From positions 1-64,000 of the forward strand of contig JGZV01000006.1 in NCBI GenBank assembly GCA_000741495.1: a stretch of DNA of 64,000 bases, given 5' to 3'. Positions 27,316-35,041 of the stretch are shown here, in pieces; position 1 is the stretch's first letter; the number at the start of each line of letters is the position of its first letter. Both the position numbers and the translations under genes were made by a program. Origin of the DNA: Bifidobacterium thermophilum (GTDB lineage: Bacteria > Actinomycetota > Actinomycetes > Actinomycetales > Bifidobacteriaceae). The notes beneath the pieces are model-generated. The model worked only from the letters and a program-made list of their open reading frames with translations, did not search any database and was not told where the DNA came from.

Positions 27316-27449
27316 GCTTCTGCCGACGCTCAACGACCCCGCAGTGTCGGCAGAAGCAATCACAGAACCGTCTGCCGATGCTCAGACCCCGGTCAGTGTC
27401 GGCAGAAGCGTCTGCCGACGTTGGGAGCCGTGTCAGTGTCGGTAGACGG
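27316..27449. repeat. Three tandem copies of a dispersed ~42-bp palindromic repeat
   Basis: Units at 27316-27357, 27370-27409 and 27409-27449 share the outline TCTGCCGAYGYT...CAGTGTCGGYAGA: the two ends are complementary, the middle is a variable C-rich loop of 10-14 nt. Two further units occur at 53855-53950. They lie between convergent genes (PBP and leuA) and could serve as REP-like elements or terminators. Confidence 0.75.
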
Positions 27450-27530
27450 TCGGATACGGCATGCCCGGAATCCCGGCATGCTGTCGGGGCGCCACTGCAC
27501 GAATCGTCGTCAGTTCCCCTCAACAACGAC

Positions 27531-27570
27531 GTGGGCCCGGCCACCGTATTGCGACGGCGGCCGGGCCCAC
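27531..27570 (-). terminator. Hairpin terminator downstream of leuA
   Basis: GTGGGCCCGGCC (27531-27542) and GGCCGGGCCCAC (27559-27570) are perfect 12-bp arms, 28 bp after the leuA stop on the minus strand. There is no long T-run. Confidence 0.7.
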
Positions 27571-27597
27571 ATGTTATGCCCGTAGTCTAGGCGCTAT

Positions 27598-29511
27598 TCA
27601 GCGTTCGGAACGGTTGATGGCGGAGATGATCGCCTTGAGCGAGCTCGTGATAATCGAGGAATCGATGCCGACGCCCCAGATGATCTGGCTGTCGCCTTCG
27701 TCGCCGATCTGGCATTCCACGTAGGAGGCGGCCATGGCGTCCGTGCTCGCGGTCATCGTGTGCTCGACATAATCCATGACGGACACGTTGATGCCGAGGC
27801 TGCTCACCGCGTTGATGAACGCGGCAATCGGGCCGTTGCCCATGCCGGACAGCTCACGGATGTGGTCGTCGCCACTGTCGGCGAGGTCGGCACCGCGGTC
27901 GAGCAGCTTGATCTTAATCACCGTGTCGGAACCATCTTCACCGGAGGAAACAGACACGTTGAGCAGCTTGAGGCGGCCCCACTGCTTCAGGGTCTCATCG
28001 CCATGGTCGCCAACGATTGCGCCCGCGGCGGTGGCGCCGGAATCCTCGACCGGCAGGTACTCATCCTTGAACAGGCGCCAGATGTCCTCGTCCTTGACTT
28101 CGCGCTTGGTTTCGTCCGCGTAGGCCTGCACGACCTTCTCGAACTCGATTTGCAAGCGCTTGGGCAGGTCAAGATTGTGGTTCGTCTTGAGCAGGTAGGC
28201 CATGCCGCCCTTGCCGGACTGGGAGTTGACGCGGATGATCGCCTCGTAGCTGCGGCCGATGTCCTTCGGGTCGATCGGCAGGTACGGCACGAGCCACACG
28301 AACTTGTCAAGGTCGGCGCCGGCACGTTCGGCCGCCACCTGACGGGCTTCCAGGCCCTTCTTGATGGCATCCTGATGAGATCCGGAGAACGCGGTGAACA
28401 CGAAGTTGCCGGCGTACGGGTGACGCTCGGAAATCTTCAGCTGATTGCAGTACTCGACGGTCTTGCGGATTTCCGGCACGTTGGAGTAGTCAATCTGCGG
28501 GTCGATACCCTGGGTGAGCATGTTAAGCCCGAGCGTGACCAAATCCACATTGCCGGTACGCTCACCGTTGCCCAGCAGGCAGCCTTCCACACGGTCGGCG
28601 CCGGCCAGCACAGCCAGTTCGGTGGCCGCCACGCCCATGCCCTCGTCGTTGTGCGGGTGCAGGGACAGCACGATGGAATCACGATCCTTGAGGTTGTTCG
28701 AAACGTACTCGACCTCGTCCGCGAACACGTTCGGCGTGGTCATTTCGACCGTCGCCGGCAGGTTGATGATTATGCGATGATCCGGCGTCGGCTTGATCAC
28801 GTCAATCACCGCGTTGCACACCTCAACCGCGTACTCCGGTTCGGTGCCGGTGAAGGATTCCGGCGAATACTCGTAGTACAGATCCGTGCCTTTGGCTTCG
28901 CCCTCAAGCTGCTTGCACAGTGCGGCGGCATCCGTGGCGAGCTTCTTGATGCCTTCCTTGTCTTTGCGGAAAACGACCTCGCGCTGCAGCACGGAGACGG
29001 AATTGTAGAAGTGCACGACCGCGCGCTTGGCGCCGCGCAGGCATTCGTAGGTCTTGCGAATCAGGTGCTCGCGCGCCTGAGTGAGCACGATGATGGTCAC
29101 GTCGTCAGGGATGAGCTCACGCTCAATCAGCATGCGGATGAAATCGTAATCAGTTTCCGAAGCGCTCGGGAAGCCGACCTCAATCTCCTTGAAGCCCATG
29201 GACACCAGCAGGTTCCAGAAGCGCAGCTTGCGTTCGGAATCCATCGGGTTGACCAGTGCCTGGTTGCCGTCGCGCAAATCGACGGAGCACCAGCGCGGGG
29301 CGCGGCGCAGCTTCTTGTTCGGCCACGTGCGTTCGGGGAACTCGAACGGCACCTGCTTGTCGTAGGCGACGTACTTGTTGTACGGCATGTTGCTCGGCTT
29401 CTGCGGGCCGCCGATGAATCGCGCCGGAGGCAGCAGCGGGTCGTTGTTCCCTCCGTTGGACGCTGCGGCGACTGCCGCGAGATCAAATACTGATGATTGA
29501 TCCTGACCCAT
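27598..29511 (-). CDS. leuA: 2-isopropylmalate synthase
   Basis: A 637-residue enzyme for the first committed step of leucine biosynthesis (acetyl-CoA plus 2-oxoisovalerate). It is the long actinobacterial type with the C-terminal regulatory LeuA dimer domain. Signatures: SVDLRDGNQALVNPMD (catalytic loop and metal Asp), LHPHNDEGMGVAA with the metal-binding histidines, GNGERTGNVDLVTL, and the C-terminal regulatory part ELSGMGNGPIAAFINAVSSLG. AAGGAGG lies directly before ATG 29511 (a GTG at 29514 is less likely). A long antisense frame over the same region is a codon-bias shadow. I searched the leader for a leucine-rich attenuator peptide or T-box and did not see one. Confidence 0.97.
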   Translation of the reverse strand: MGQDQSSVFDLAAVAAASNGGNNDPLLPPARFIGGPQKPSNMPYNKYVAYDKQVPFEFPERTWPNKKLRRAPRWCSVDLRDGNQALVNPMDSERKLRFWNLLVSMGFKEIEVGFPSASETDYDFIRMLIERELIPDDVTIIVLTQAREHLIRKTYECLRGAKRAVVHFYNSVSVLQREVVFRKDKEGIKKLATDAAALCKQLEGEAKGTDLYYEYSPESFTGTEPEYAVEVCNAVIDVIKPTPDHRIIINLPATVEMTTPNVFADEVEYVSNNLKDRDSIVLSLHPHNDEGMGVAATELAVLAGADRVEGCLLGNGERTGNVDLVTLGLNMLTQGIDPQIDYSNVPEIRKTVEYCNQLKISERHPYAGNFVFTAFSGSHQDAIKKGLEARQVAAERAGADLDKFVWLVPYLPIDPKDIGRSYEAIIRVNSQSGKGGMAYLLKTNHNLDLPKRLQIEFEKVVQAYADETKREVKDEDIWRLFKDEYLPVEDSGATAAGAIVGDHGDETLKQWGRLKLLNVSVSSGEDGSDTVIKIKLLDRGADLADSGDDHIRELSGMGNGPIAAFINAVSSLGINVSVMDYVEHTMTASTDAMAASYVECQIGDEGDSQIIWGVGIDSSIITSSLKAIISAINRSER

Positions 29512-29860
29512 CACTCCTCCTTATCTTGGTTGTGCCGCGAAGACCACGGCAACGTTTCCGGCGCGGTCTGACTCCGCACCAATGGGTGCCGTTTCACGCG
29601 TTTACCTGCGCGTAACACGGATGGTTCCATCCTACCGGCAGGCATTCATATTCCGTCTCGGGGTTTCGGGATATGACCACGGGACCGGTACAACGGCAAC
29701 GCTTTGGCGGCGGGTTGATGACAAGCGTCTATCCACACCATGTCGGATCGATCGGTCGTGAGGTACCTCGACATCGTGCGATCCGGCAGTTGCATCGCTG
29801 CAAGATATCTGGAAATTCAGCCGTCATGCCATCCAACCCGGCCGTCATGCGACTGGAGAA
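29512..29860. other. leuA upstream region
   Basis: A 349-bp interval. On the minus strand TAGGAT (about 29632) could be a -10 for leuA. Short frames on both strands lack ribosome binding sites and I call none of them. Confidence 0.35.
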
Positions 29861-30028
29861 TCACACCGCGGGCAGATACCTGCCGACACCGGTCCGCCGA
29901 CCGGCTTGCGGACGCCGGGTACGCTGGTGCCGCTGCCATTCCGCATTCGCTTGCAGCCGGCGCTCCCAGATCCGGCGCTCCCATGTCACCGGCGTTTCCG
30001 TTTCTTCGCCGCTTACCTGATATTCCAT
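29861..30028 (-). CDS. Small hypothetical protein (55 residues)
   Basis: A short ORF with a strong ribosome binding site (AGGAGGTGACGAGT before ATG 30028) and a stop at 29861-29863. The product is charged and rich in Glu, Arg and Trp (MEYQVSGEETETPVTWERR then WERRLQANAEWQRHQRTRR), with no membrane segment and no domain that I recognise. It lies between leuA and another tiny same-strand ORF. The ribosome binding site is the main support. Confidence 0.55.
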   Translation of the reverse strand: MEYQVSGEETETPVTWERRIWERRLQANAEWQRHQRTRRPQAGRRTGVGRYLPAV

Positions 30029-30173
30029 ACTCGTCACCTCCTGTGGGTATACGCGTCAGTCGTCCTTTTGCTTCACGCGAATCCGGACACATCGAATGTT
30101 GCGTCCATCGCAACACCGGAGAGTCAACAACGACCCGACCGGCATCATTGCGCGATTCCGCTCTCCGCGATTC

Positions 30174-30275
30174 TTACCGGGTGGCTTGCCCTTCGACCAT
30201 CGCGACAATCCAGAAGCCCGTCATATGACACATATGGCAGATTCCTTCGATGGAACGCATCATCATACGAGACAT
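30174..30275 (-). CDS. Very small CxxC protein (33 residues)
   Basis: GGAAAGGAGCC precedes ATG 30275 at good spacing; the product begins MSRMMMRSIEGICHMCHMTG and stops at 30174-30176. It carries one CHMC motif and four histidine/methionine-rich positions, which could bind a metal or a disulfide partner. A TTGCAT-N18-TACGAT promoter-like pair lies upstream. It may be a genuine small protein co-transcribed with the 55-residue ORF. The function is unknown. Confidence 0.5.
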   Translation of the reverse strand: MSRMMMRSIEGICHMCHMTGFWIVAMVEGQATR

Positions 30276-30477
30276 GTCAAGGCTCCTTTCCTGATCGCCG
30301 GTTTGTTGGCCGGCTTCAAACGCCCGCCAAACCACGCATCGCCGCGGCTACACCATCGTAGCCATCCGCCAGCGGCAAATGCAAGACCCCTGATACAACA
30401 ACAGCTGATATCCGGTGATAACCAGCCGGTCACACGTGGCTGGACAGAGAAGAAAACCGTTCTCCCCCCAAACGCAA

Positions 30478-30516
30478 TGATGGGGGCGGAGGCTTTCACC
30501 TCCGTCCCCATCATCA
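30478..30516 (-). terminator. Strong hairpin downstream of hsp20
   Basis: TGATGGGGGCGGAGG and CCTCCGTCCCCATCATC pair (one G-T/mismatch position) around CTTTCA. It is 150 bp beyond the hsp20 stop on the minus strand. The rest of 30276-30667 holds no other supported gene. Confidence 0.6.
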
Positions 30517-30667
30517 GGTCTTGGCTATGTGTCGCCGCCCGCCTATCAGTCAGCGTAGGCAACGTAGCAGCGGGCGACGCGAACACTCGCCATCGCGCGA
30601 CATCATCATTGATTCACACGACCGGCAAGGATGTCAGGCACATAGCGTCAACCGGTGTATCCGGCCG

Positions 30668-31132
30668 TCAGCCCTCAATCGCGATGCGATGAGCCTGCTC
30701 GACCTGCGCCTTGGCCTCCTGCTTCGGCATCTGCAAATGCAACGTGCCGTCCTTGTACGAGGCGTGGATATCGGACTCCTTCATGTCGTCACCGACGTAG
30801 AAGGTGCGGCTGCACGTGCCTGCGTAGCGTTCGCGACGCAGCCACTTGCCTTCCTTGTCCTTGTCTTCCTTGGAATCATTGCGATGCGCGGAGACGGTCA
30901 GATACCCGTCCTTGAGCTCGATGTTGATGTCGTCCTTGTTGAAGCCCGGCATATCCATCGCGACCTCATAGCCGTGATCGGTCTCGCGCACATCCGTGTT
31001 CATCAGGCTGCCCGACTGTGCGGCGGCAAGCTGACGGCCTTCATCAGCCGCGTCACGCCAACCGGCGAAGAACGGGTCGTCGAACAGATCAGAGAACATC
31101 GTGTCATTCATCAAAGCCGGAAACATAGCCAT
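30668..31132 (-). CDS. hsp20: Small heat shock protein Hsp20 (alpha-crystallin family)
   Basis: A 154-residue ATP-independent holdase. The alpha-crystallin domain runs from about residue 45 (NTDVRETDHGYEVAMDMPGFNKDDINIELKD...) to the conserved DGTLHLQMPK near the C terminus, followed by a short flexible tail. The N-terminal region FSDLFDDPFFAGW is typical. GGAGT sits upstream of ATG 31132. No HspR (HAIR) or CIRCE operator is evident in the 285-bp upstream region 31133-31417, which holds no gene. Confidence 0.95.
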   Translation of the reverse strand: MAMFPALMNDTMFSDLFDDPFFAGWRDAADEGRQLAAAQSGSLMNTDVRETDHGYEVAMDMPGFNKDDINIELKDGYLTVSAHRNDSKEDKDKEGKWLRRERYAGTCSRTFYVGDDMKESDIHASYKDGTLHLQMPKQEAKAQVEQAHRIAIEG

Positions 31133-31417
31133 AATCGGTACTCCTTCACGTTTGGAGCCAACGCGGCTTGGCAGCCGGCCGCGTCAGCACCCAGATGCCG
31201 CCGGCCGGTTTCGTAGACCCGCGTCCGGAACCCTCCCGGGCTCCTGACCTTGACCTTTCACTTCACCCAACTTCCCGCGGCGAGGTTCATTCCGGATTTT
31301 CACCGTGGGGAAACATGCGGATTGGAGAAGATTCGGAGGCTTGACATGACGCCATATTCTGCCGTTTGCGGGAGAACATGCCCGATTCGCCCCGAGCGCG
31401 ATAAACTCCCACACGGC

Positions 31418-32548
31418 TCAGTCCACCCAGTCCTCGACCTTCGCGGCCTTGACCGGATCATACGTGTCCGGCTCCACCACAATGTCCAGCGTGTAATACG
31501 GGATCGCCGCCCGCAGCTGTTCCTCGAGCCGGTTGATCGCGGCGGCGTCATCCAGCTCGGTCTCGTTGCGGAACTGCACTTTGAGCAGCACAAGAATACG
31601 CTTCTCGGACAAGTGCATGGCCGCGGGATCGGCAAGCACCCGTTCGACATCGGGATTCTCCGCCAGCACCTGGGTGATCACGCGGTACGTGTGGTTGCTC
31701 GCGCCCTCGCCAATCAGCAGCGACGCAACCTGTGCACCCAACAGCAACGCGCCCACGATCAGCAGGACGCCAATGCTTGTGCCGCCGATGGCATCCCAGA
31801 TCTCGTCGCCGGTAAGAATCGCGAGCAGCGACCCCAGAAACGCGAAAGCCAGACCAATCACGGCAAGCGTGTCTTCGGCAAGCACAACCGCCAAATCACT
31901 GGATTTCGTGCCTTTCCAGAACTTGATGAGGCTGAACGGACCAGGATCATGCGTCTCCTCGAAGCGCTCCTTCGCCTCCTTGATACCGTTGTGCAGGCTC
32001 CACGCCTCAATCGCCGCGCAAATCACAGTCACGACCAGCACGATGATCATGTTGTGCGTATCCACGGCATGCGCTTGCGGCCCGCCGGACACGACTTCGT
32101 GGATTTTCGCGATGGATTCACTCGCCGAATACACGCCGCCGATGGCGAACAGGGAGACCGCCACAATGAATGAGGCGAGATACCGCGCCCGGGACCAGCC
32201 CAGCGGATGCTTGCGGCTCGGCGGCCGATGCGACAGCTTGTTGCCGATGATCAGCGTGAGTTCGTTGCCGGAATCGGCGAGACTGTGCACGCTTTCAGAC
32301 AGCATCGAGGCTGAATGCGTAATCATGAACACCACGAATTTCACGACCGCAACCATCACATTCGCCAGCAGCGCGGCGATGACGGCGATGCCGATGTTCG
32401 CATTGTGTTTTTCGGTGCCGTCCGGGGCGAGATCATGATTCATGGCGGCGTTGCCGTTGGGCTGCGGCCGGTTGCGTGGCACGTCGTGCGCAATGTCTGC
32501 GACAGATGTCCGTTGCTCGTCATGTTGACGCTCTTGTGTGGTCATCAT
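31418..32548 (-). CDS. Cation diffusion facilitator (CDF) transporter
   Basis: A 376-residue divalent-cation efflux protein of the CDF family. Six hydrophobic segments follow a polar N-terminal tail; helix II holds SESVHSLADSGNELTLIIG with the conserved HxxxD-like metal ligands, and helix V holds EDTLAVIGLAFAF. HPLGWSRARYLASF is the usual loop after helix II. The C-terminal cytoplasmic domain (NPDVERVLADPAAMHLSEKRILVLLKVQF) is of CDF type. AAGGAGG precedes ATG 32548. It is divergent to the jet operon, separated by about 180 bp. Zinc, iron or manganese are all possible. Confidence 0.9.
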   Translation of the reverse strand: MMTTQERQHDEQRTSVADIAHDVPRNRPQPNGNAAMNHDLAPDGTEKHNANIGIAVIAALLANVMVAVVKFVVFMITHSASMLSESVHSLADSGNELTLIIGNKLSHRPPSRKHPLGWSRARYLASFIVAVSLFAIGGVYSASESIAKIHEVVSGGPQAHAVDTHNMIIVLVVTVICAAIEAWSLHNGIKEAKERFEETHDPGPFSLIKFWKGTKSSDLAVVLAEDTLAVIGLAFAFLGSLLAILTGDEIWDAIGGTSIGVLLIVGALLLGAQVASLLIGEGASNHTYRVITQVLAENPDVERVLADPAAMHLSEKRILVLLKVQFRNETELDDAAAINRLEEQLRAAIPYYTLDIVVEPDTYDPVKAAKVEDWVD

Positions 32549-32731
32549 CGTCCTCCTTGTCCGGCATCACGCCAATCCGATGCCGGATCCTTGTTCCAGC
32601 ATAGCCCCGCAGACACTAGCGGTACCCAAGGTCTTCATGCATGTCCGATAAGATGGTGTTCGGTATGCCGCCCGCGACATTCCGAGCAACATACCGGCAG
32701 CGACGGTGCGATCAGCAGAGGAGGCGGTCTT

Positions 32732-34258
32732 GTGAGCGACGTGAGGGCGCAACTTGAACAGCTGCGGCCGGTCTACGAAACAGGCGTGCTCCGGCTCCTG
32801 TTGCGCAATCATGCGATGGCGTATGTCGCACTGCTGCGCACCTGTTTCAAACCATTGACCGCCGAACTGCCCAAAGAAACCCTCGAAGCGCGGCTTGCCG
32901 GCGCGATCGAGGAGCTTTCCCGCAGCGGCGACTGGCAACTCAAGGATGACGAAACCGCGCAGGACAGCGCCCATCAGACGCTTGTTGAACTCACCCGTGA
33001 AGGCGAAGGTGATTACGCGTGGCTCGCGAATTCGTTCGACCAGGCCTCGCACCACTATCTGTACCGGCTGACCGCCCGCGCCCATCGCGCAATCGACGCG
33101 CTGTCCCAGTTTGAGGACGCCACGCGCGCCTTGTCCGGCGCCCAGGCGAATTCCATCATCATGGAGGTCGAGAATGCCCGCAAACGTCTGACGGTTGATC
33201 CCAGCGAGCGCATCAGCCTGCTCGAAGCGGAAATCCGTGAACGTGAGCAGGAGATTGACAAGCTTCGCGGCGGCAAGGCGGTGGAGTCGTTAACCGACCA
33301 GGATGTCGAGGATATCATCGCTGTTGTGCACAACACCTTGCGTGGCGTACCGGTTGATTTGCATGAGCTTGCGCTTGAGGAGCGCGACAACGGCGACATA
33401 CTGCGCCGACGGATGCAGGAGAACTCAATGAGCGTTGACGAGATTCTTACCGCATACCATGAGCGCTATCGCCGCTCGATGCGCGAGTCGGATAGTGGGC
33501 GTCGTTTTGAGGACGCATTCCAGGTGATTGTCACCGATGAGGGTCGTCGGCAGATTGATGACGCAATGCAGGATATCGCGCGAAGCCCGTATTTGCGCGG
33601 CGGGTCGAATCTGCTGCTCAATCAGGTGCGAGCGGAACTGAAGCGTATTTACGAGGGTATCGAGGATGTCCGCCATCAGATTCGCGTGTCCGATGAGGCG
33701 GTGAGCCGTCTGGTCCGGCAGCGTAGCGACACGCGGTATCGTACGGCTTTGGACACGTTTAACCGCTTGTTTGCCGCAATCAGCCGCGATATCAAGGATG
33801 GTGAGATGTCCCCGAGCCCGTATTCGCTTGACGTGAATGCGGCCACACTGTCCCCGTTGCCGACGCGTCCGGCACGTCCGATGGTGTTTACGGCACCGCC
33901 GAGTCTGGACAGCCTGTCACCGGAAACCGATGATGCCACTAGGTTCGCCGAGACGGATTTGCGGGCGATGGTTGAGGCGGGTGGCCCACGATTGCGCCAT
34001 ATGCTGTCACTGATTGTGCGCGACCCGATTATGCGCGACGGGCGTGTGGATGTTGCGGCGAGTTTCAACCAGCTAGATGCTTCGGAGCGACGGGAAAGTG
34101 AACTCATCGGCTTTCTAGGTGCGTTGCGTGTGGATGACGCCGGGCAGTTCGCACGGTGGCGTTGCGTTTCGCCGAATGGTACGACACGCGTGTGGCGTAC
34201 CCGTCCGGTTCTTGCCGACACCGATACGCTGCTCGAGATTATCGAGGAGGACGCATGA
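32732..34258 (+). CDS. jetA: Wadjet anti-plasmid system protein JetA (DUF3375)
   Basis: A 508-residue kleisin-like subunit of the SMC-type Wadjet complex, which senses and cleaves circular plasmid DNA. The N terminus (LEQLRPVYETGVLRLLLRNHAMAY) and the following helical body with a coiled-coil stretch (about residues 150-190) match DUF3375. The start is GTG 32732, set by AGGAGG 8 nt upstream; the open frame to 32315 extends over the CDF promoter and is not used. It is the first gene of jetABCD, with 24-30 bp to jetB. Confidence 0.9.
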   Translation: MSDVRAQLEQLRPVYETGVLRLLLRNHAMAYVALLRTCFKPLTAELPKETLEARLAGAIEELSRSGDWQLKDDETAQDSAHQTLVELTREGEGDYAWLANSFDQASHHYLYRLTARAHRAIDALSQFEDATRALSGAQANSIIMEVENARKRLTVDPSERISLLEAEIREREQEIDKLRGGKAVESLTDQDVEDIIAVVHNTLRGVPVDLHELALEERDNGDILRRRMQENSMSVDEILTAYHERYRRSMRESDSGRRFEDAFQVIVTDEGRRQIDDAMQDIARSPYLRGGSNLLLNQVRAELKRIYEGIEDVRHQIRVSDEAVSRLVRQRSDTRYRTALDTFNRLFAAISRDIKDGEMSPSPYSLDVNAATLSPLPTRPARPMVFTAPPSLDSLSPETDDATRFAETDLRAMVEAGGPRLRHMLSLIVRDPIMRDGRVDVAASFNQLDASERRESELIGFLGALRVDDAGQFARWRCVSPNGTTRVWRTRPVLADTDTLLEIIEEDA

Positions 34259-34288
34259 CGTTGGAACAATCACGGAAGGGGCATGCAT

Positions 34289-35041
34289 ATGGCCGATGAT
34301 ATTGCCGATATGATGGCTGATTTGGGTGCGTCAAACATGCCTGACGCGGTTACGGAAGATATGCCCGCGCCCTCGGCAGATGTGACCGCCGATCCTGCGG
34401 ATAATCCGCATGCGCTGTTTCCCGGGGATACGAGCACGATGGATATCGACGCGCGTACGGTTGCCATCAAGCTCAAACGCAATCGGTTCATCACTGGTGA
34501 CGCTTACGAGATGGCGCTCGACCATGTGGACGAGATACGGCAGTCGTTGAACAATGATCTGCTGGAACTGGTGGATATTCCGCGATATCGGGTGATGTAT
34601 GCCCGTCCGGTGTTGGCGGAAGACTTGGGGGCGCGCGCTTTGAAAACCCGCGCATCGTTGACACGCGAGGAAGCGGCGATGCTGGCGCTGCTGCGCATCC
34701 GTGTGCTCGGGTATGAGAGCGCACGCGAACCGTCTGAAAACTGGATTATCAGCGTTGATGAGATCCGTGCCGCCCTGACCACGGGCGCCGGGTGGCTCGC
34801 CGCCCGCAACGATGAGGAAGGCGTGATGAAACGTATCAACAGTGCGATTACGCGGTGCACCAGCAACGGGTATCTTGCCGCTGTCGAAGGCACTGACGAC
34901 ATGTACCGTATTACGCCGCTGGTGCCGGCCGTGCTCACCACCGAACTCGCCGGACAGTGGCTGAATGATACGCGAAGCGGGAACGATCAGCATCAATCGG
35001 ATGATACCGTACGCGACGATGAGGAAACGAGGCTCTCATGA
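34289..35041 (+). CDS. jetB: Wadjet anti-plasmid system protein JetB (DUF4194)
   Basis: A 250-residue KITE/winged-helix type subunit (DUF4194). The core begins at about residue 65 (KLKRNRFITGDAYEMALDHVDEIRQSLNNDLLELV) and continues through LTREEAAMLALLRIRVLGYES; the N-terminal 60 residues are acidic and probably disordered. The ATG at 34289 has GGAAGGGG at the better distance; ATG 34283, two codons upstream, is also possible. The stop overlaps the jetC start by 4 bp (ATGA), so jetB and jetC are translationally coupled. Confidence 0.9.
   Translation: MADDIADMMADLGASNMPDAVTEDMPAPSADVTADPADNPHALFPGDTSTMDIDARTVAIKLKRNRFITGDAYEMALDHVDEIRQSLNNDLLELVDIPRYRVMYARPVLAEDLGARALKTRASLTREEAAMLALLRIRVLGYESAREPSENWIISVDEIRAALTTGAGWLAARNDEEGVMKRINSAITRCTSNGYLAAVEGTDDMYRITPLVPAVLTTELAGQWLNDTRSGNDQHQSDDTVRDDEETRLS

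Noticed and set aside
27760..29493. 577-residue plus-strand frame opposite leuA
   Set aside because: It mirrors leuA codon bias, has no ribosome binding site and no recognisable domain.
29515..29660. Leucine attenuator or T-box upstream of leuA
   Set aside because: No run of leucine codons, no T-box sequence and no terminator/antiterminator pair could be found.
32315..32731. jetA extension upstream of GTG 32732
   Set aside because: It overlaps the divergent CDF gene start and lacks similarity to DUF3375; AGGAGG marks GTG 32732.
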